Positions 43,791 to 53,424 are shown, counted from the stretch's first letter. The stretch: 64,000 bases of DNA from an uncultured Campylobacter sp. (GCF_905373215.1 NZ_CAJPRT010000011.1:3473-67472); one strand, 5' to 3'. Notes: generated from the letters alone by a model not told the origin. Program-made: numbers and translations.

Positions 43791-43976
43791 CTAAGCCTGC
43801 TCGGGTGCGTTTATTTCGGCAACCTCGAGTTTGGCGTTTTCTAAAATTTCCTTCGCCTCTTTTAGCAGCGCGACGCCCTGCTTATACAGCTTCACGCTCT
43901 CCTCTAGGCTTAGATCCTTGTCGTTTAGGCTTTTTAAAAGCGCGTTAATCTTTTCCATTTTTTCCTCAAAACTCAT
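43791..43976 (-). CDS. xseB: exodeoxyribonuclease VII small subunit
   Basis: 61 residues, helical, with the family core LNDKDLSLEESVKLYKQGVALLKEAKEIL. It partners XseA in degrading single-stranded DNA; xseA is not in the window. The ATG overlaps the end of metX by 11 bases. Confidence 0.88.
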   Translation of the reverse strand: MSFEEKMEKINALLKSLNDKDLSLEESVKLYKQGVALLKEAKEILENAKLEVAEINAPEQA

Positions 43977-45072
43977 CCAAAATCCTTTTTATGATGTAAT
44001 CAAATTTTTCTATCTCGACCAAAAACGCGTCGTGTCCGTAGCCGCTGTCGATCTGCGCGTAGCTCGTGCGATCCTTTTTGCCCAGATCGCTCATCGCATC
44101 GTAAATTTCTTTCATTAGCCCCGGCGGAAAGAGCACGTCGCCTTTGAAAGAGATGAGGTGCAGGCGCGATCTGATCTGTGCGCAGGCGTTTTTGAGATTG
44201 CCGTAGTGGCGCGTGCAATCAAATATATTCATCATCTTGGCGATGTAGAGATAGCACAGCGGATCGAACCTGCGCGCGAAATTTTCGCCGTTGTATTCAA
44301 GGTAGCGATCGACCTGAAAGCGCCCGCTAATCTCGTAAAGACCGTCGGTTTCGACGTAGTTGCGCCCGAATTTATCCTGCATAGAGCTTGGGCTTAAAAA
44401 ACTTATATGCCCCGCCATGCGCCCCACCGCCATGCCGTCAAGTCCGTGCTCGGCGATCAGATTTTTATCGTAGTTACCGTTTTTAAAGCTCGGATCGCGC
44501 AAGATGGCCTCGGTTGCGATCTTATTAAATGCGATCGCCCAAGGCTGCGTAGCGTATGTGCTTGCGAGCACGAAAATTTCATCCGCAAATTCCGGATATT
44601 CGATCGCATAGCATAGCGCCTGCATGCCGCCCAGACTGCCGCCGATAACGGCGCGGGCGCGAGCGATGCCTAGGCGCTTTAAAAGCATCATCTGCGCGCG
44701 CACGACGTCTGAGACGACCACTACCGGAAAGCGCAAGCGGTACTCGCGGCCGCTGCTTTCATCGACATCAAGCGGGCATGTCGAGCCGAACGGCGAAGCT
44801 AAAATGTTTATGCAGATGACGAAAAATTTCGTAGTATCGACCGCTTTATTATCGCCGATGAGCCCGTCCCACCAGCCGGGCTTAACGTCGCCCTCGTAAA
44901 GTCCCGCGGCGTGCGCGGAACCGGTTAAGGCGTGGCAGATGATGATGACGTTTGATTTGTCCGGGTTTAGCTCGCCGTAGGTTTCATAGGCGAGCTTGAA
45001 GTTAGAAAAGACGCGGCCGCTCTCCAGATAGAGCGGCTCGTCGAAATTTTGAATTTTGCTTTGAAGGATCAC
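43966..45072 (-). CDS. metX: homoserine O-acyltransferase
   Basis: 368 residues, alpha/beta hydrolase fold. The N-terminal oxyanion region is NVIIICHALTGSAHA, the nucleophile elbow GGSLGGMQAL, with the acidic residue in GDVLFPPGLM and His in GYGHDAFLVE. It acylates homoserine for methionine synthesis; the acyl donor (acetyl- or succinyl-CoA) cannot be decided by name alone. The ATG overlaps the guaB stop by four bases. Confidence 0.93.
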   Translation of the reverse strand: MILQSKIQNFDEPLYLESGRVFSNFKLAYETYGELNPDKSNVIIICHALTGSAHAAGLYEGDVKPGWWDGLIGDNKAVDTTKFFVICINILASPFGSTCPLDVDESSGREYRLRFPVVVVSDVVRAQMMLLKRLGIARARAVIGGSLGGMQALCYAIEYPEFADEIFVLASTYATQPWAIAFNKIATEAILRDPSFKNGNYDKNLIAEHGLDGMAVGRMAGHISFLSPSSMQDKFGRNYVETDGLYEISGRFQVDRYLEYNGENFARRFDPLCYLYIAKMMNIFDCTRHYGNLKNACAQIRSRLHLISFKGDVLFPPGLMKEIYDAMSDLGKKDRTSYAQIDSGYGHDAFLVEIEKFDYIIKRILDEF

Positions 45073-46520
45073 TGATTTACTCGGTAATTCGGCGCTTCCT
45101 GCGTGATGATGACGTCGTGGACGTGGCTTTCTTTAAGACCTGCGCTTGTGATCTCGACGAATTCCGCCTTTTGCTGAAAGGTCGCGATATCCTTGCTGCC
45201 GCAGTATCCCATCGAGCTTCGCAAGCCGCCTAGCAGCTGAAAGATCACGTCTTTTAACATGCCCGCGTAAGGCACGCGTCCCTCGACGCCCTCGGGCACG
45301 AGCTTTTCTTTTGCGGTGCCGTCTTGAAAGTAGCGATCCGAGCTTCCCTTCTGCATCGCCGCCAAAGAGCCCATACCGCGGTAGGTTTTGTACTGGCGGC
45401 CCTGAAACGTAATGAGCTCGCCCGGGGTTTCGTAGCAGCCCGCAAGCAGGCTTCCCATCATCACCGAGCTTGCGCCCGCGGCTAGGGCTTTAGCGATGTC
45501 GCCCGAGTATTTGATGCCGCCGTCTGCGATGATCGGAATTCCAAATTTAGCCGCCTCGATCGCGCAATCGTTGATCGCGGTAAACTGCGGCACGCCCACG
45601 CCCGCTACGATACGCGTAGTGCAGATCGAGCCCGGGCCGATACCTACTTTAATCGCGTCCGCTCCTGCGTTTGCGATATCTTTTATGCTGGCGGGGTTTG
45701 CGACGTTTCCGACCACTACGTCCACGTCAAAATTTCGCTTCAGCTCCTTAAGCGTGTCGATAATGCCTTTGGAGTGTCCGTGCGCAGAGTCCATCACAAG
45801 CGCATCTACGCCCGCTTTTACGAGTGCTTCGGCTCTTTGCAGATGGCCTACGCTGATCGCCGCGGCGACGCGAAGGCGGCCGAATTTGTCTTTATTAGCG
45901 CTTGGATATTCGATACGCTTTTTAAGGTCTTTAATTGTAATAAGCCCCTCTAAGTGGCCGTTTGCGTCGATTATCGGAAGCTTTTCTACCTTATTGTTTC
46001 TAAAAATTTTCTCCGCATCATCAAGCGTGCAGCCTTTTGGAGCGGTAATTAGCGGAGCCTTAGTCATCTTCTCGCCTACTAGCGCGGCGGTGTCTGTTTC
46101 AAAGCGCAGATCGCGATTGGTTAAAATTCCAATCAGCACGCCGTTGTCGTCGATAACGGGAATGCCGCTGATGTGATACTCGCCCATCAGATCGAGAGCG
46201 TCTTTGATCGTGGCATCCGCCTTGATCGAGATAGGATCGATTATGACGCCGCTTTCGCTCTTTTTTACGCGGCGAACCATCTTGGCTTGGGAGTCCTCGT
46301 CCATATTTTTATGGATCACGCCGATGCCGCCGAGGCGCGCCATCATTATCGCGGTGCGATACTCGGTGACCGTATCCATCGCAGCGCTCACAAGAGGGGT
46401 ATTTAGCGTGATATTTTTCGTAAAACTCGTGCTGATATCGACCTCTTTGGGTAAAATTTCAGAGTATTGCGGTACCAACAAAACATCCTCGAAAGTCAGA
46501 GCCTTTTTGACGATCTTCAT
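45069..46520 (-). CDS. guaB: inosine-5'-monophosphate dehydrogenase
   Basis: 483 residues. TIM barrel with two CBS domains inserted (about 95-205). The active-site loop is GIGPGSICTTRIVAGVG with the catalytic Cys, and the flap includes GMGSLAAMQKGSSDRYFQ. It oxidises IMP to XMP, the first committed GTP step. It follows gatA by two bases in the minus-strand operon. Confidence 0.97.
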   Translation of the reverse strand: MKIVKKALTFEDVLLVPQYSEILPKEVDISTSFTKNITLNTPLVSAAMDTVTEYRTAIMMARLGGIGVIHKNMDEDSQAKMVRRVKKSESGVIIDPISIKADATIKDALDLMGEYHISGIPVIDDNGVLIGILTNRDLRFETDTAALVGEKMTKAPLITAPKGCTLDDAEKIFRNNKVEKLPIIDANGHLEGLITIKDLKKRIEYPSANKDKFGRLRVAAAISVGHLQRAEALVKAGVDALVMDSAHGHSKGIIDTLKELKRNFDVDVVVGNVANPASIKDIANAGADAIKVGIGPGSICTTRIVAGVGVPQFTAINDCAIEAAKFGIPIIADGGIKYSGDIAKALAAGASSVMMGSLLAGCYETPGELITFQGRQYKTYRGMGSLAAMQKGSSDRYFQDGTAKEKLVPEGVEGRVPYAGMLKDVIFQLLGGLRSSMGYCGSKDIATFQQKAEFVEITSAGLKESHVHDVIITQEAPNYRVNQ

Positions 46521-46522
46521 AC

Positions 46523-47881
46523 TTATCCTTTCACGATTTTTTCTAAACTCAAGCCGCCGTCCAGCACCGTTTGTTCATCGTAGGCGCGCCCGATAAGCTG
46601 CGCGCTGATATTAAGAGCCTCTTTGTTTTTCGCCACCGGCACGGAGATCGCGGGAAGCCCCGCTAAATTTACGCCGATCGTGTAGATGTCGCTAAGATAC
46701 GCACGCAGCGGATCGCTAAGCTCGCCGAATTTATATGCCACGCCCGGCGCAATCGGCATAAAGATCAAATCGGCGTCTTTTAAAATTTCCTCATATTCGC
46801 TTTTGATGAAAGCCCTTGCCTTCTGCGCTTTGATGTAATACGCGTCGTAGTAGCCGCTGCTTAGCACGAAGGTGCCTAGAAGCATACGGCGCTTGACCTC
46901 GTCGCCAAATCCTTCGCCGCGGGTGTTGGCGTAGAGTTCTTTTAAATTTAGAGCCTTCGCGCGGTTTCCATAGCGCACGCCGTCGTAGCGGCTTAAATTT
47001 GCGCTAGCCTCGGCGGTTGCGATGATGTAGTAGGTCGCGATGTCGTATTTGGAGCTGCAAAGATCGCGGTAAACGATCTCGTGTCCGAACGATTTTAGCT
47101 TTTCTATAGTTAAATTCAGAGCCTCTTTGACCTGCTGCGAAGCCTCGTCCACGTAGTTTTTTATAATGGCAATCTTAAGCTTGCGATCCGCGTTTAACTT
47201 ATCTGCGGTGCTTTCGTAAGCGCCTGCGTAACTCGTGCTGTCGATCTCGTCGCGGCCTGCGATGATGTCGTATAAAATCGCCGCGTCCTCAACACTGCGC
47301 GTGATCGGTCCTATCTGATCGAGACTGCTTGAATACGCCGCAAGCCCGTAGCGACTGACCCTGCCGTAGCTCGGTTTAAAGCCTACGCAGCCGCAAAATG
47401 CCGCCGGCTGGCGGATAGAGCCGCCCGTATCGCTTCCGAGTGCGGCTACGGCGATATTCGCCGCTACGGCAGCTGCGCTTCCGCCGCTACTGCCGCCTGG
47501 TACGCGCGAGTGGTCGGTCGGATTGAGAGTTTTGCCGTAGAATGAGCTCTCGGTCGTGCTTCCCATCGCAAACTCATCCATATTCGTTCGCCCAAACGGC
47601 GCCAAACCGCGCTCGCGTAGCTTTTTAATCACCGTCGCGTCGTATGGCGCGACGTAGCCTTGCAGAATTTTACTCGCCGAGGTGACGCTCCAATCTTTTA
47701 CCTGAATGTTGTCTTTGATCGCGATCGGCACGCCCTCGCCGCTGATGTTTAGAGCCTCGCCCGTGAGCTGCTCGACGTAGGCACCGAGCTCTTTGGTTTT
47801 TAAAATTTTATCCTTTAGCTCCGCTCTAAGCGCCGAAATTTCATCCGCATTCAGCTTTAGAGCCTCTTTCAAACTTATCAT
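46523..47881 (-). CDS. gatA: glutamyl-tRNA(Gln)/aspartyl-tRNA(Asn) amidotransferase subunit A
   Basis: 452 residues of the amidase-signature family: Lys in PIAIKDNIQVKD, then GGSSGGSAAAVAANI and GSDTGGSIRQPAAFCG giving the Ser-cisSer-Lys triad. With GatB and GatC it makes Gln-tRNA from misacylated Glu-tRNA. gatB and gatC are elsewhere, as in C. jejuni. The ATG overlaps the small membrane protein's TGA. Confidence 0.96.
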   Translation of the reverse strand: MISLKEALKLNADEISALRAELKDKILKTKELGAYVEQLTGEALNISGEGVPIAIKDNIQVKDWSVTSASKILQGYVAPYDATVIKKLRERGLAPFGRTNMDEFAMGSTTESSFYGKTLNPTDHSRVPGGSSGGSAAAVAANIAVAALGSDTGGSIRQPAAFCGCVGFKPSYGRVSRYGLAAYSSSLDQIGPITRSVEDAAILYDIIAGRDEIDSTSYAGAYESTADKLNADRKLKIAIIKNYVDEASQQVKEALNLTIEKLKSFGHEIVYRDLCSSKYDIATYYIIATAEASANLSRYDGVRYGNRAKALNLKELYANTRGEGFGDEVKRRMLLGTFVLSSGYYDAYYIKAQKARAFIKSEYEEILKDADLIFMPIAPGVAYKFGELSDPLRAYLSDIYTIGVNLAGLPAISVPVAKNKEALNISAQLIGRAYDEQTVLDGGLSLEKIVKG

Positions 47882-47988
47882 CTGCCATCCTTAAATTTAT
47901 TCACGAAATAGATCCCCACGCCCGTTGCTACGCAGATCAGCGCGATCGTAAAAAATACGAAGCCGAGACTTATGGGGCTAGCGAGCAT
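47878..47988 (-). CDS. 36-residue single-helix membrane protein
   Basis: Translation is MLASPISLGFVFFTIALICV followed by ATGVGIYFVNKFKDGR. One helix occupies residues 6-30, with a short basic C-terminal tail. The ATG lies within the last codons of ileS (11-base overlap) and the TGA overlaps the gatA ATG, so it is tightly packed between them. C. jejuni has, as I recall, a similar tiny ORF between ileS and gatA. Function unknown. Confidence 0.7.
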   Translation of the reverse strand: MLASPISLGFVFFTIALICVATGVGIYFVNKFKDGR

Positions 47989-50737
47989 GCATGACCTTTG
48001 CGCAGCGCGGGCAGAGCTCATCAGGTTCTTTTGCGTTAAATTTCCAGCATCTCGGGCATTTATGTTTAGAGGATTTTACGAGGCGGAAAATTTCGTCGTT
48101 TATCTTAAACTCCGCCAGAGCTTCTCCGCTTTGCAGAGTGTCTACGTCGCTTACCATGAACCAATCCGCTACGCCCAGGATGTCGTTTGATAAAATTTCG
48201 TTCGAGCTCGTCTGCAAAACCAGCTCAAGCGTCGATTTGATGATCTTGTCTTTTTTCAGCGCGTCTATGAGTTCGAAAAATTTCTCTCTCGATCTGATTA
48301 AAATTTCGTCGAATTCTAGAAAATCGTCAAATTCTATCGGCTTATATGTCAGATCGAAAACGTCCTCCTTGCCCTCTTTAATGATTTGCGGCGCGAACTG
48401 CATTACTTCGTCGATTGTGTAAGTTAGCGTAGGCGCGATCAGAGGCAGTAGCGCTCGCGTAATTAGAGCGATCGCGCTTTGTGCGCTTCTGCGGCGCGGC
48501 TCGTCGGGTGCGTCGCAGTAGAGCCTGTCTTTGCAGATATCAAGATAAATTCCGCTCAGATCGGCGCTTAAGAAATTTAGTAGCTGATTGAAGCCCTTTG
48601 AAAAATCGTAGTTTTTAAACGCCGTTTCCGCGCCCGCAAAGGCGTTTGCCGCGCGCGTTAGGATCCAGCGGTCGAGCCGCGTAAAATTGCTCGTCTCGAT
48701 CTCGCCCAGATCGCTGGTGCTTGCGAGCAGAAATCTTATCGTATTGCGGATCTTGCGGTACTGCTCGCTTACCTGCTTTAGGATATTGTCGCTGATCTTT
48801 AGATCGGTCGAATAATCGCTCATCGCGACCCACAGGCGTAAAATTTCCACGCCGTGGCTCTTTGCGACCTCTTGCGGATAGACGACGTTTCCGACGGACT
48901 TGCTCATCTTTTGACCCTTCTCATCGACGGTAAATCCGTGCGTGAGGATGCTTTTATACGGCGCACATTCGTTGATCGCGCAGCTTAGAAGTAGCGAGCT
49001 TTGAAACCAGCCGCGGTGTTGGTCGCTGCCCTCAAGATACATATCCGCGGGGAATTTGCCCGCATCGTAAGCGCCGCTTTGCAGCACTGCTTTCCACGTA
49101 GAGCCGCTATCGAACCAAACGTCTAAGATGTCCATCACCTTTTCTAAATTTTCAGGCTTATAGCCGCTGTCCTGAGGCAAAAGCTCCGAAATTTCCATCT
49201 GCCACCAAGCATCCGCGCCCTTAGCCTTAAAAATTTCGTAGATATTATTTAAAATTTTCTCATCAAAAATCGGCTCTTTGGTGTTTTTATCGCGGAAAAA
49301 TGCTATCGGCACGCCCCAGTCCCTCTGGCGGGAAATACACCAATCGGGGCGGTTCTCTATCATCGAGGTAAGGCGGTTGATGCCGCTTTGCGGATAAAAT
49401 TTAACCTTGCCGATCTGCTCTAGCGCCACTTGGCGCAGCGTCTTACCGTCAGGCATTGGCTCGTCCATCGCGATAAACCACTGCTTCGTTGCGCGGTAGA
49501 TCACCGGCTTGTGCGTGCGCCAGCAGTGCGGATAGGAGTGGACGAATTTGCCGGATTTGATAAGCGCGGGGCCTAGAAGCTCTAAAATTTTCTCGTTTGC
49601 TTTGAAAATATGCATCCCCACGAGCTCGTCTACGACGTCTGCGCGGAAGAGTTTTTTGGTTTTAAGAGTTTGATCGAAACAGCCGCCCTCATCCACAGGC
49701 ATAATCACTTCGATGCCGTATTTAAGCCCTACGAAATAATCGTCCTCGCCGTGTCCCGGAGCCGTATGCACGAGCCCGGTGCCGCCGTCCATTAAAACGT
49801 GCTCGCCGAGGATAAATTTCGAAGCTCTATCGTTTAACGGATTGATCGCGTTTAAGCCTTCAAGCTCGGCAGCTTTAAATTCTTTTACGATCTCGCCCTT
49901 GGTGATGCCCAGGCTTACGAGGCTTTCGACCAGAGGTTTAGCAAGGATCAAATTTTCGCTCGTCAGCGCGTAAATTTCATTCGGGTTCAAAGATATCGCG
50001 CCGTTTGCGGGCAGCGTCCAAGGCGTAGTCGTCCAGATGACCGCTTTGGCGCCTTTTGCGCCGATTTTGGCGTTCGCTTCACCACTTAGATCAAACGCCA
50101 CGAAGATCGAGTAGTCCTCTTTGTCTTTGTATTCGACCTCGGCTTCTGCGAGCGCACTTTTTGCCGCCCAGCTCCAAAATACGGGCTTACTTCGCTCGAT
50201 TAGAATTCCTTTTTTTGCGATTTGGCAGAGCGCCTTGTAAATTTCAGCTTCAAACTCAAATTTTAGCGTCAGATACGGATCGTTCCAGTCGCCCAAAATC
50301 CCCATATCTTTAAATTCATTGCGCTGCACGTCGATGAACTCTTTGGCATGCTGTCTGCAAAGCTCGCGAATCTGCACTTTTGAAAGCGATTTTTTCCGCT
50401 CGCCTAGTTTGATCTCTACTTGCTGCTCGATCGGCAGACCGTGGCAGTCCCAGCCCGGCACGTAGCGGATCTCCTCGCCGAAGAAATAATGGGTTTTGGT
50501 GATGATGTCTTTTAAAATTTTATTCAGCGCGTGGCCGATGTGGAGGTGTCCGTTAGCGTACGGCGGACCGTCGTGGATATTGAAGCTGACGCTTGCGCCC
50601 TTGCGCTTAGCTTTCATCTTTTCGTAAATTTTACGCTCGTCGTACCATGCCTTAAACCGCGCAGGTTCGTTTTGCGGCAGCGCGCCTCGCATCGCAAAGT
50701 CTGTCGTAGGAAGAAAGAGAGTATCTTTGTAGTCCAT
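47978..50737 (-). CDS. ileS: isoleucyl-tRNA synthetase
   Basis: 919 residues from the ATG at 50737 (MDYKDTLFLPTTDFAMRGAL) behind AAAGG; the 15-residue upstream extension has no ribosome site. Class I signatures are GHLHIGHAL (HIGH) and KMSKSVGN (KMSKS). The editing domain contains GTGLVHTAPGHGEDDY. The C-terminal zinc finger is CPRCWKF...CPRCAKV, the bacterial form. It heads the operon that runs to the ThiF-like gene. Confidence 0.97.
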   Translation of the reverse strand: MDYKDTLFLPTTDFAMRGALPQNEPARFKAWYDERKIYEKMKAKRKGASVSFNIHDGPPYANGHLHIGHALNKILKDIITKTHYFFGEEIRYVPGWDCHGLPIEQQVEIKLGERKKSLSKVQIRELCRQHAKEFIDVQRNEFKDMGILGDWNDPYLTLKFEFEAEIYKALCQIAKKGILIERSKPVFWSWAAKSALAEAEVEYKDKEDYSIFVAFDLSGEANAKIGAKGAKAVIWTTTPWTLPANGAISLNPNEIYALTSENLILAKPLVESLVSLGITKGEIVKEFKAAELEGLNAINPLNDRASKFILGEHVLMDGGTGLVHTAPGHGEDDYFVGLKYGIEVIMPVDEGGCFDQTLKTKKLFRADVVDELVGMHIFKANEKILELLGPALIKSGKFVHSYPHCWRTHKPVIYRATKQWFIAMDEPMPDGKTLRQVALEQIGKVKFYPQSGINRLTSMIENRPDWCISRQRDWGVPIAFFRDKNTKEPIFDEKILNNIYEIFKAKGADAWWQMEISELLPQDSGYKPENLEKVMDILDVWFDSGSTWKAVLQSGAYDAGKFPADMYLEGSDQHRGWFQSSLLLSCAINECAPYKSILTHGFTVDEKGQKMSKSVGNVVYPQEVAKSHGVEILRLWVAMSDYSTDLKISDNILKQVSEQYRKIRNTIRFLLASTSDLGEIETSNFTRLDRWILTRAANAFAGAETAFKNYDFSKGFNQLLNFLSADLSGIYLDICKDRLYCDAPDEPRRRSAQSAIALITRALLPLIAPTLTYTIDEVMQFAPQIIKEGKEDVFDLTYKPIEFDDFLEFDEILIRSREKFFELIDALKKDKIIKSTLELVLQTSSNEILSNDILGVADWFMVSDVDTLQSGEALAEFKINDEIFRLVKSSKHKCPRCWKFNAKEPDELCPRCAKVMHAR

Positions 50738-50824
50738 ATTTGTACCTTTTCGTGTCTTAAAAAATTTGTGAAGTTTATCCAAAACGCCATTAAAAAGCTC
50801 TGAAAGAGCAGTCCGCGTTTATGC

Positions 50825-50830
50825 TATAAT
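50825..50830 (+). promoter_or_regulatory. -10 box ahead of the CinA-domain gene
   Basis: TATAAT with a preceding TGC (extended -10, TGCTATAAT), 25 bases before the ATG at 50856. The gene is divergent from ileS. Confidence 0.5.
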
Positions 50831-50855
50831 GTGCGAAAATTTAATGAGGGTCTTT

Positions 50856-51986
50856 ATGAAAAATATTATCCTTGTAATCGGCGAGGAGATCCGCTACGAC
50901 GCGGCTTTGATGAGCTATATATCTCGCAGCTACGAGCAGGTTTTCGGGCGGATGGACGATCTGAAATTCTTAAGCGAAAACGATAAGGTTTTGCCCTTCG
51001 CGCTTGAAAAGATGATCGATTCGTACGATTTTATCACGATTTTTGCGGCAAACTCCGCCTACGCGGTCGTCGGTAAAATTTTATCGACGCTCTCTTTCGA
51101 TTCGCTTGAGCTGAAAAACGGAGAGACCCTAGCGCCCTCGATGGCGCGCACGGTGGCGAAAAACAGCTTCCTGCTAAACGTCAGAGGCTGCTCGGTAAAC
51201 GTGATCAAGGCACTTTGCTTGCAGAGCCTGCCGCCGATCCTTCAAGACGCGCCGAGCGCGGGCGAGAGCTTTTATCTATTCGATTGCGAATACGAAAGCG
51301 TAAAGCAGCGCCTAGAAAGCCTCGCGATCAGTTATAAAATTTCGCTTACGATCAGCAGGCCCTGCTCCTTTTTGTTGCTCGTGCGCGCCAGTGCGATGAA
51401 ATTCGGAGCGCTGGATGCGTTTTTACAAAGCGTCGGCAAGTATTATGAGAGCTGCTACATCGAAGGCGGCGATTTTATGGGCTTTGTGGTGGATAGACTG
51501 CGCGAGATAGGCGCTAAGATCACCTTTGCAGAAAGCTGCACCGCAGGGCTCATCGCCGCAAAATTCGGCGCAGTTGCGGGCGTAAGCGACGTTTTTGACG
51601 GCTCGCTCGTAAGCTACGCCAACGAGATAAAAAATCTCTGGCTCAACGTAGGCGAAGATACGCTCGCACGCTACGGCGCGGTAAGCGCGCAGACCGTGGG
51701 CGAGATGCTGGAGGGCGCGCTGCAAAGCAGTGGAGCGAGCTTTGCCCTCGCGGTAAGCGGTATCGCAGGCCCCAGCGGCGGAAGCGCGCAAAAGCCCGTA
51801 GGGACGGTCTTTATCGGCGCAAAGGAGCAGGGCGGCAAACAGATCGTCGGGGAATTTCATCTAAAGGGCGATCGAAACTACATCCGCGAACAAAGCGCCG
51901 ATATCGCTATCTGCTTGCTTTTAAAGCTTAGAAGCGATCTGTTTTTCGGGCGGCTCCCAAGCGCGCCTGCGAGAGATGAAATTTAA
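50856..51986 (+). CDS. CinA-domain protein (nicotinamide-nucleotide amidase-like)
   Basis: 376 residues from the ATG at 50856 (MKNIILVIGEEIRYD) behind GAGGG. The C-terminal CinA domain (about 220-375) has TFAESCTAGLIAAKFGAVAG, SDVFDGSLVSYAN and VSGIAGPSGGSAQKPVGTVF, the PncC deamidase signature. The N-terminal 200 residues do not look like the MoaB-type domain of full CinA and may be specific to Campylobacter. It starts divergently from ileS, as the homologue does in C. jejuni. A role in salvaging NMN is family inference. Confidence 0.82.
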   Translation: MKNIILVIGEEIRYDAALMSYISRSYEQVFGRMDDLKFLSENDKVLPFALEKMIDSYDFITIFAANSAYAVVGKILSTLSFDSLELKNGETLAPSMARTVAKNSFLLNVRGCSVNVIKALCLQSLPPILQDAPSAGESFYLFDCEYESVKQRLESLAISYKISLTISRPCSFLLLVRASAMKFGALDAFLQSVGKYYESCYIEGGDFMGFVVDRLREIGAKITFAESCTAGLIAAKFGAVAGVSDVFDGSLVSYANEIKNLWLNVGEDTLARYGAVSAQTVGEMLEGALQSSGASFALAVSGIAGPSGGSAQKPVGTVFIGAKEQGGKQIVGEFHLKGDRNYIREQSADIAICLLLKLRSDLFFGRLPSAPARDEI

Positions 51987-51997
51987 AGGAGCGGATT

Positions 51998-52867
51998 TTG
52001 AAAAGACGAATTTTGAAAGGGTGCGGAGGCGATTCGGCGCAGAATTTTATCCGAGCAAGCGGCGAGCGGGGCTTTGAACGATGGCAAAATTTCGATTCGG
52101 CGGACGGTGCGCGAAATTTTACTTCGACGCAGGGCGGGCAGAATTTTACTCGGGCTAGCGACGGGCGAAATTTTATCTCAGCGCAGGACGGACTAAATTT
52201 TATCTCGGCGGGTCGCGCTAGAAATTTTAGTTTTATAAATGACTTTAGCTTTTTGAACGCGGTGCGAAATTTTACTTTAGCGCTAGTCGCGGCGTGCGTT
52301 TTAAGCGGCTGCGACGGCGGATCGGACGGGCAAGATCGCGAGCAAAGCGCACGCTCGGAGCAGAATTTTAACGCGGGTAATCAAGGGCGAAATTTTAATA
52401 AAAGCGCGGATAGCTCGGGGCAAAATTCCGCTCAAAGCTCCACGCAAAATTCCACGCAAAGCTCCGTGCAAAATTCCATGTCGCAGGGCTTTAAGAGCAA
52501 GCAAAAATCCGATCTAAACTCCACTATAGACGAGCTTGCAAACGATGCTAAAGTTTTGGGCGAGACCTTGCAAAATTTGCAGAAAAAGGCGCCCGAAGCG
52601 CTGAGCGATTTCGCCGCTCGCAACGCGGACAGGACCAAGGATCTGCTAAAGCAGGGCGAGGCGGCGGCGCATGAGGCGGGTAAAAACCTTGATAAAATGG
52701 GGCAGAGCCTGCAAGGCATCATCAAGGACGCAAACGATAGCCTAGGCAAGGTCTTGGAGGGCTTTGGCGTGCAGCCCAGACAGGAGCCGCGCAGCGGGCG
52801 TTCGCAGGAGCGCGATGATAATTCAGATCCTGAAGAGGCGGTCGATAGGCAAAGTTTTAGAATTTAA
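51998..52867 (+). CDS. putative lipoprotein with repeat-expanded N-terminus
   Basis: 289 residues from a TTG at 51998 with AAAGGAG six bases upstream, 11 bases after the CinA gene. After MKRRILKGC come about 80 residues of nonapeptide repeats (RNFTSTQGG, QNFTRASDG, RNFISAQDG). Then RNFTLALVAACVLSGCDGG appears, a fine lipobox signal peptide but at residue 89-107. A GTG at 52262 would start a normal lipoprotein but has no ribosome site. The rest is Gln/Asn/Ser-rich followed by a helical coiled-coil-like region (about 175-260). No family known. Confidence 0.55.
   Translation: MKRRILKGCGGDSAQNFIRASGERGFERWQNFDSADGARNFTSTQGGQNFTRASDGRNFISAQDGLNFISAGRARNFSFINDFSFLNAVRNFTLALVAACVLSGCDGGSDGQDREQSARSEQNFNAGNQGRNFNKSADSSGQNSAQSSTQNSTQSSVQNSMSQGFKSKQKSDLNSTIDELANDAKVLGETLQNLQKKAPEALSDFAARNADRTKDLLKQGEAAAHEAGKNLDKMGQSLQGIIKDANDSLGKVLEGFGVQPRQEPRSGRSQERDDNSDPEEAVDRQSFRI
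52085..52246 (+). repeat. 27-nt tandem repeat in the lipoprotein gene
   Basis: Six in-frame units of exactly 27 bases: 52085-52111, 52112-52138, 52139-52165, 52166-52192, 52193-52219 and 52220-52246. Each opens with a form of CGAAATTTT (Arg/Gln/Leu-Asn-Phe) and then varies. The AAATTTT core is the same word that fills the intergenic DNA. Confidence 0.85.
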
Positions 52868-53424
52868 GCGACGCTAAATTTTACTCAAATTTTTCGTTGC
52901 GATCGCCATCCGCGAGGAAGCGGCAAGTCTTCGCAGGAGCGTAACGAGCCTGCACGAAAGCGTGACGGACACTCATAAGAGCACGAGGATCGCTTGGAGT
53001 CTGATGACGGGAGCAGCGGGCAAAGCTTTAGAATTTAAACGCGGCTAAATTTCGCTTAAATTTTGTTTGTTGTGGCGAATACTCACAGAGAAACGATGCT
53101 AAATTTTATTAAATTTGCTCGGCACGGCGGTTTCCTTAAAATTTTACTCGCGCGAACCTCCGCAATGGAATATGAATATTTGCAAAGAAGTGGCAAACCT
53201 CCGTAAAACGCGACGAGTGCCCCGAGGGCGAGCATTTCTAAAATAAAGCGCGAGTAGTGAATGAAGTTTGGAATTCAAAGCTCGCACTCTTTGAAGTTGC
53301 TGTAAAGATAAGCAGGCAGCGGCTGGTAAAGCTTTAGAATTTAAGGCTGCTTGCGATAAAACAAGAAAAATTTTACGAAGTAGGGTTATAATGCGCCCCG
53401 CAATTTCAAATTTAAAGGATAGAA
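52868..53424. repeat. degenerate copies of the lipoprotein gene's 3' end
   Basis: The junction GCAAAGTTTTAGAATTTAAG with the following ACGCTAAATTTTACTCAAATTT (52850-52893) recurs as GCAAAGCTTTAGAATTTAAA plus CGCGGCTAAATTTCGCTTAAATTT (53019-53063) and again, shorter, at 53327-53346. The sequence between the copies also contains AGGAGCGTAACGAG and GGGAGCAGCGGGCAA pieces resembling the gene's tail. No intact gene is seen in this stretch. Confidence 0.55.
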
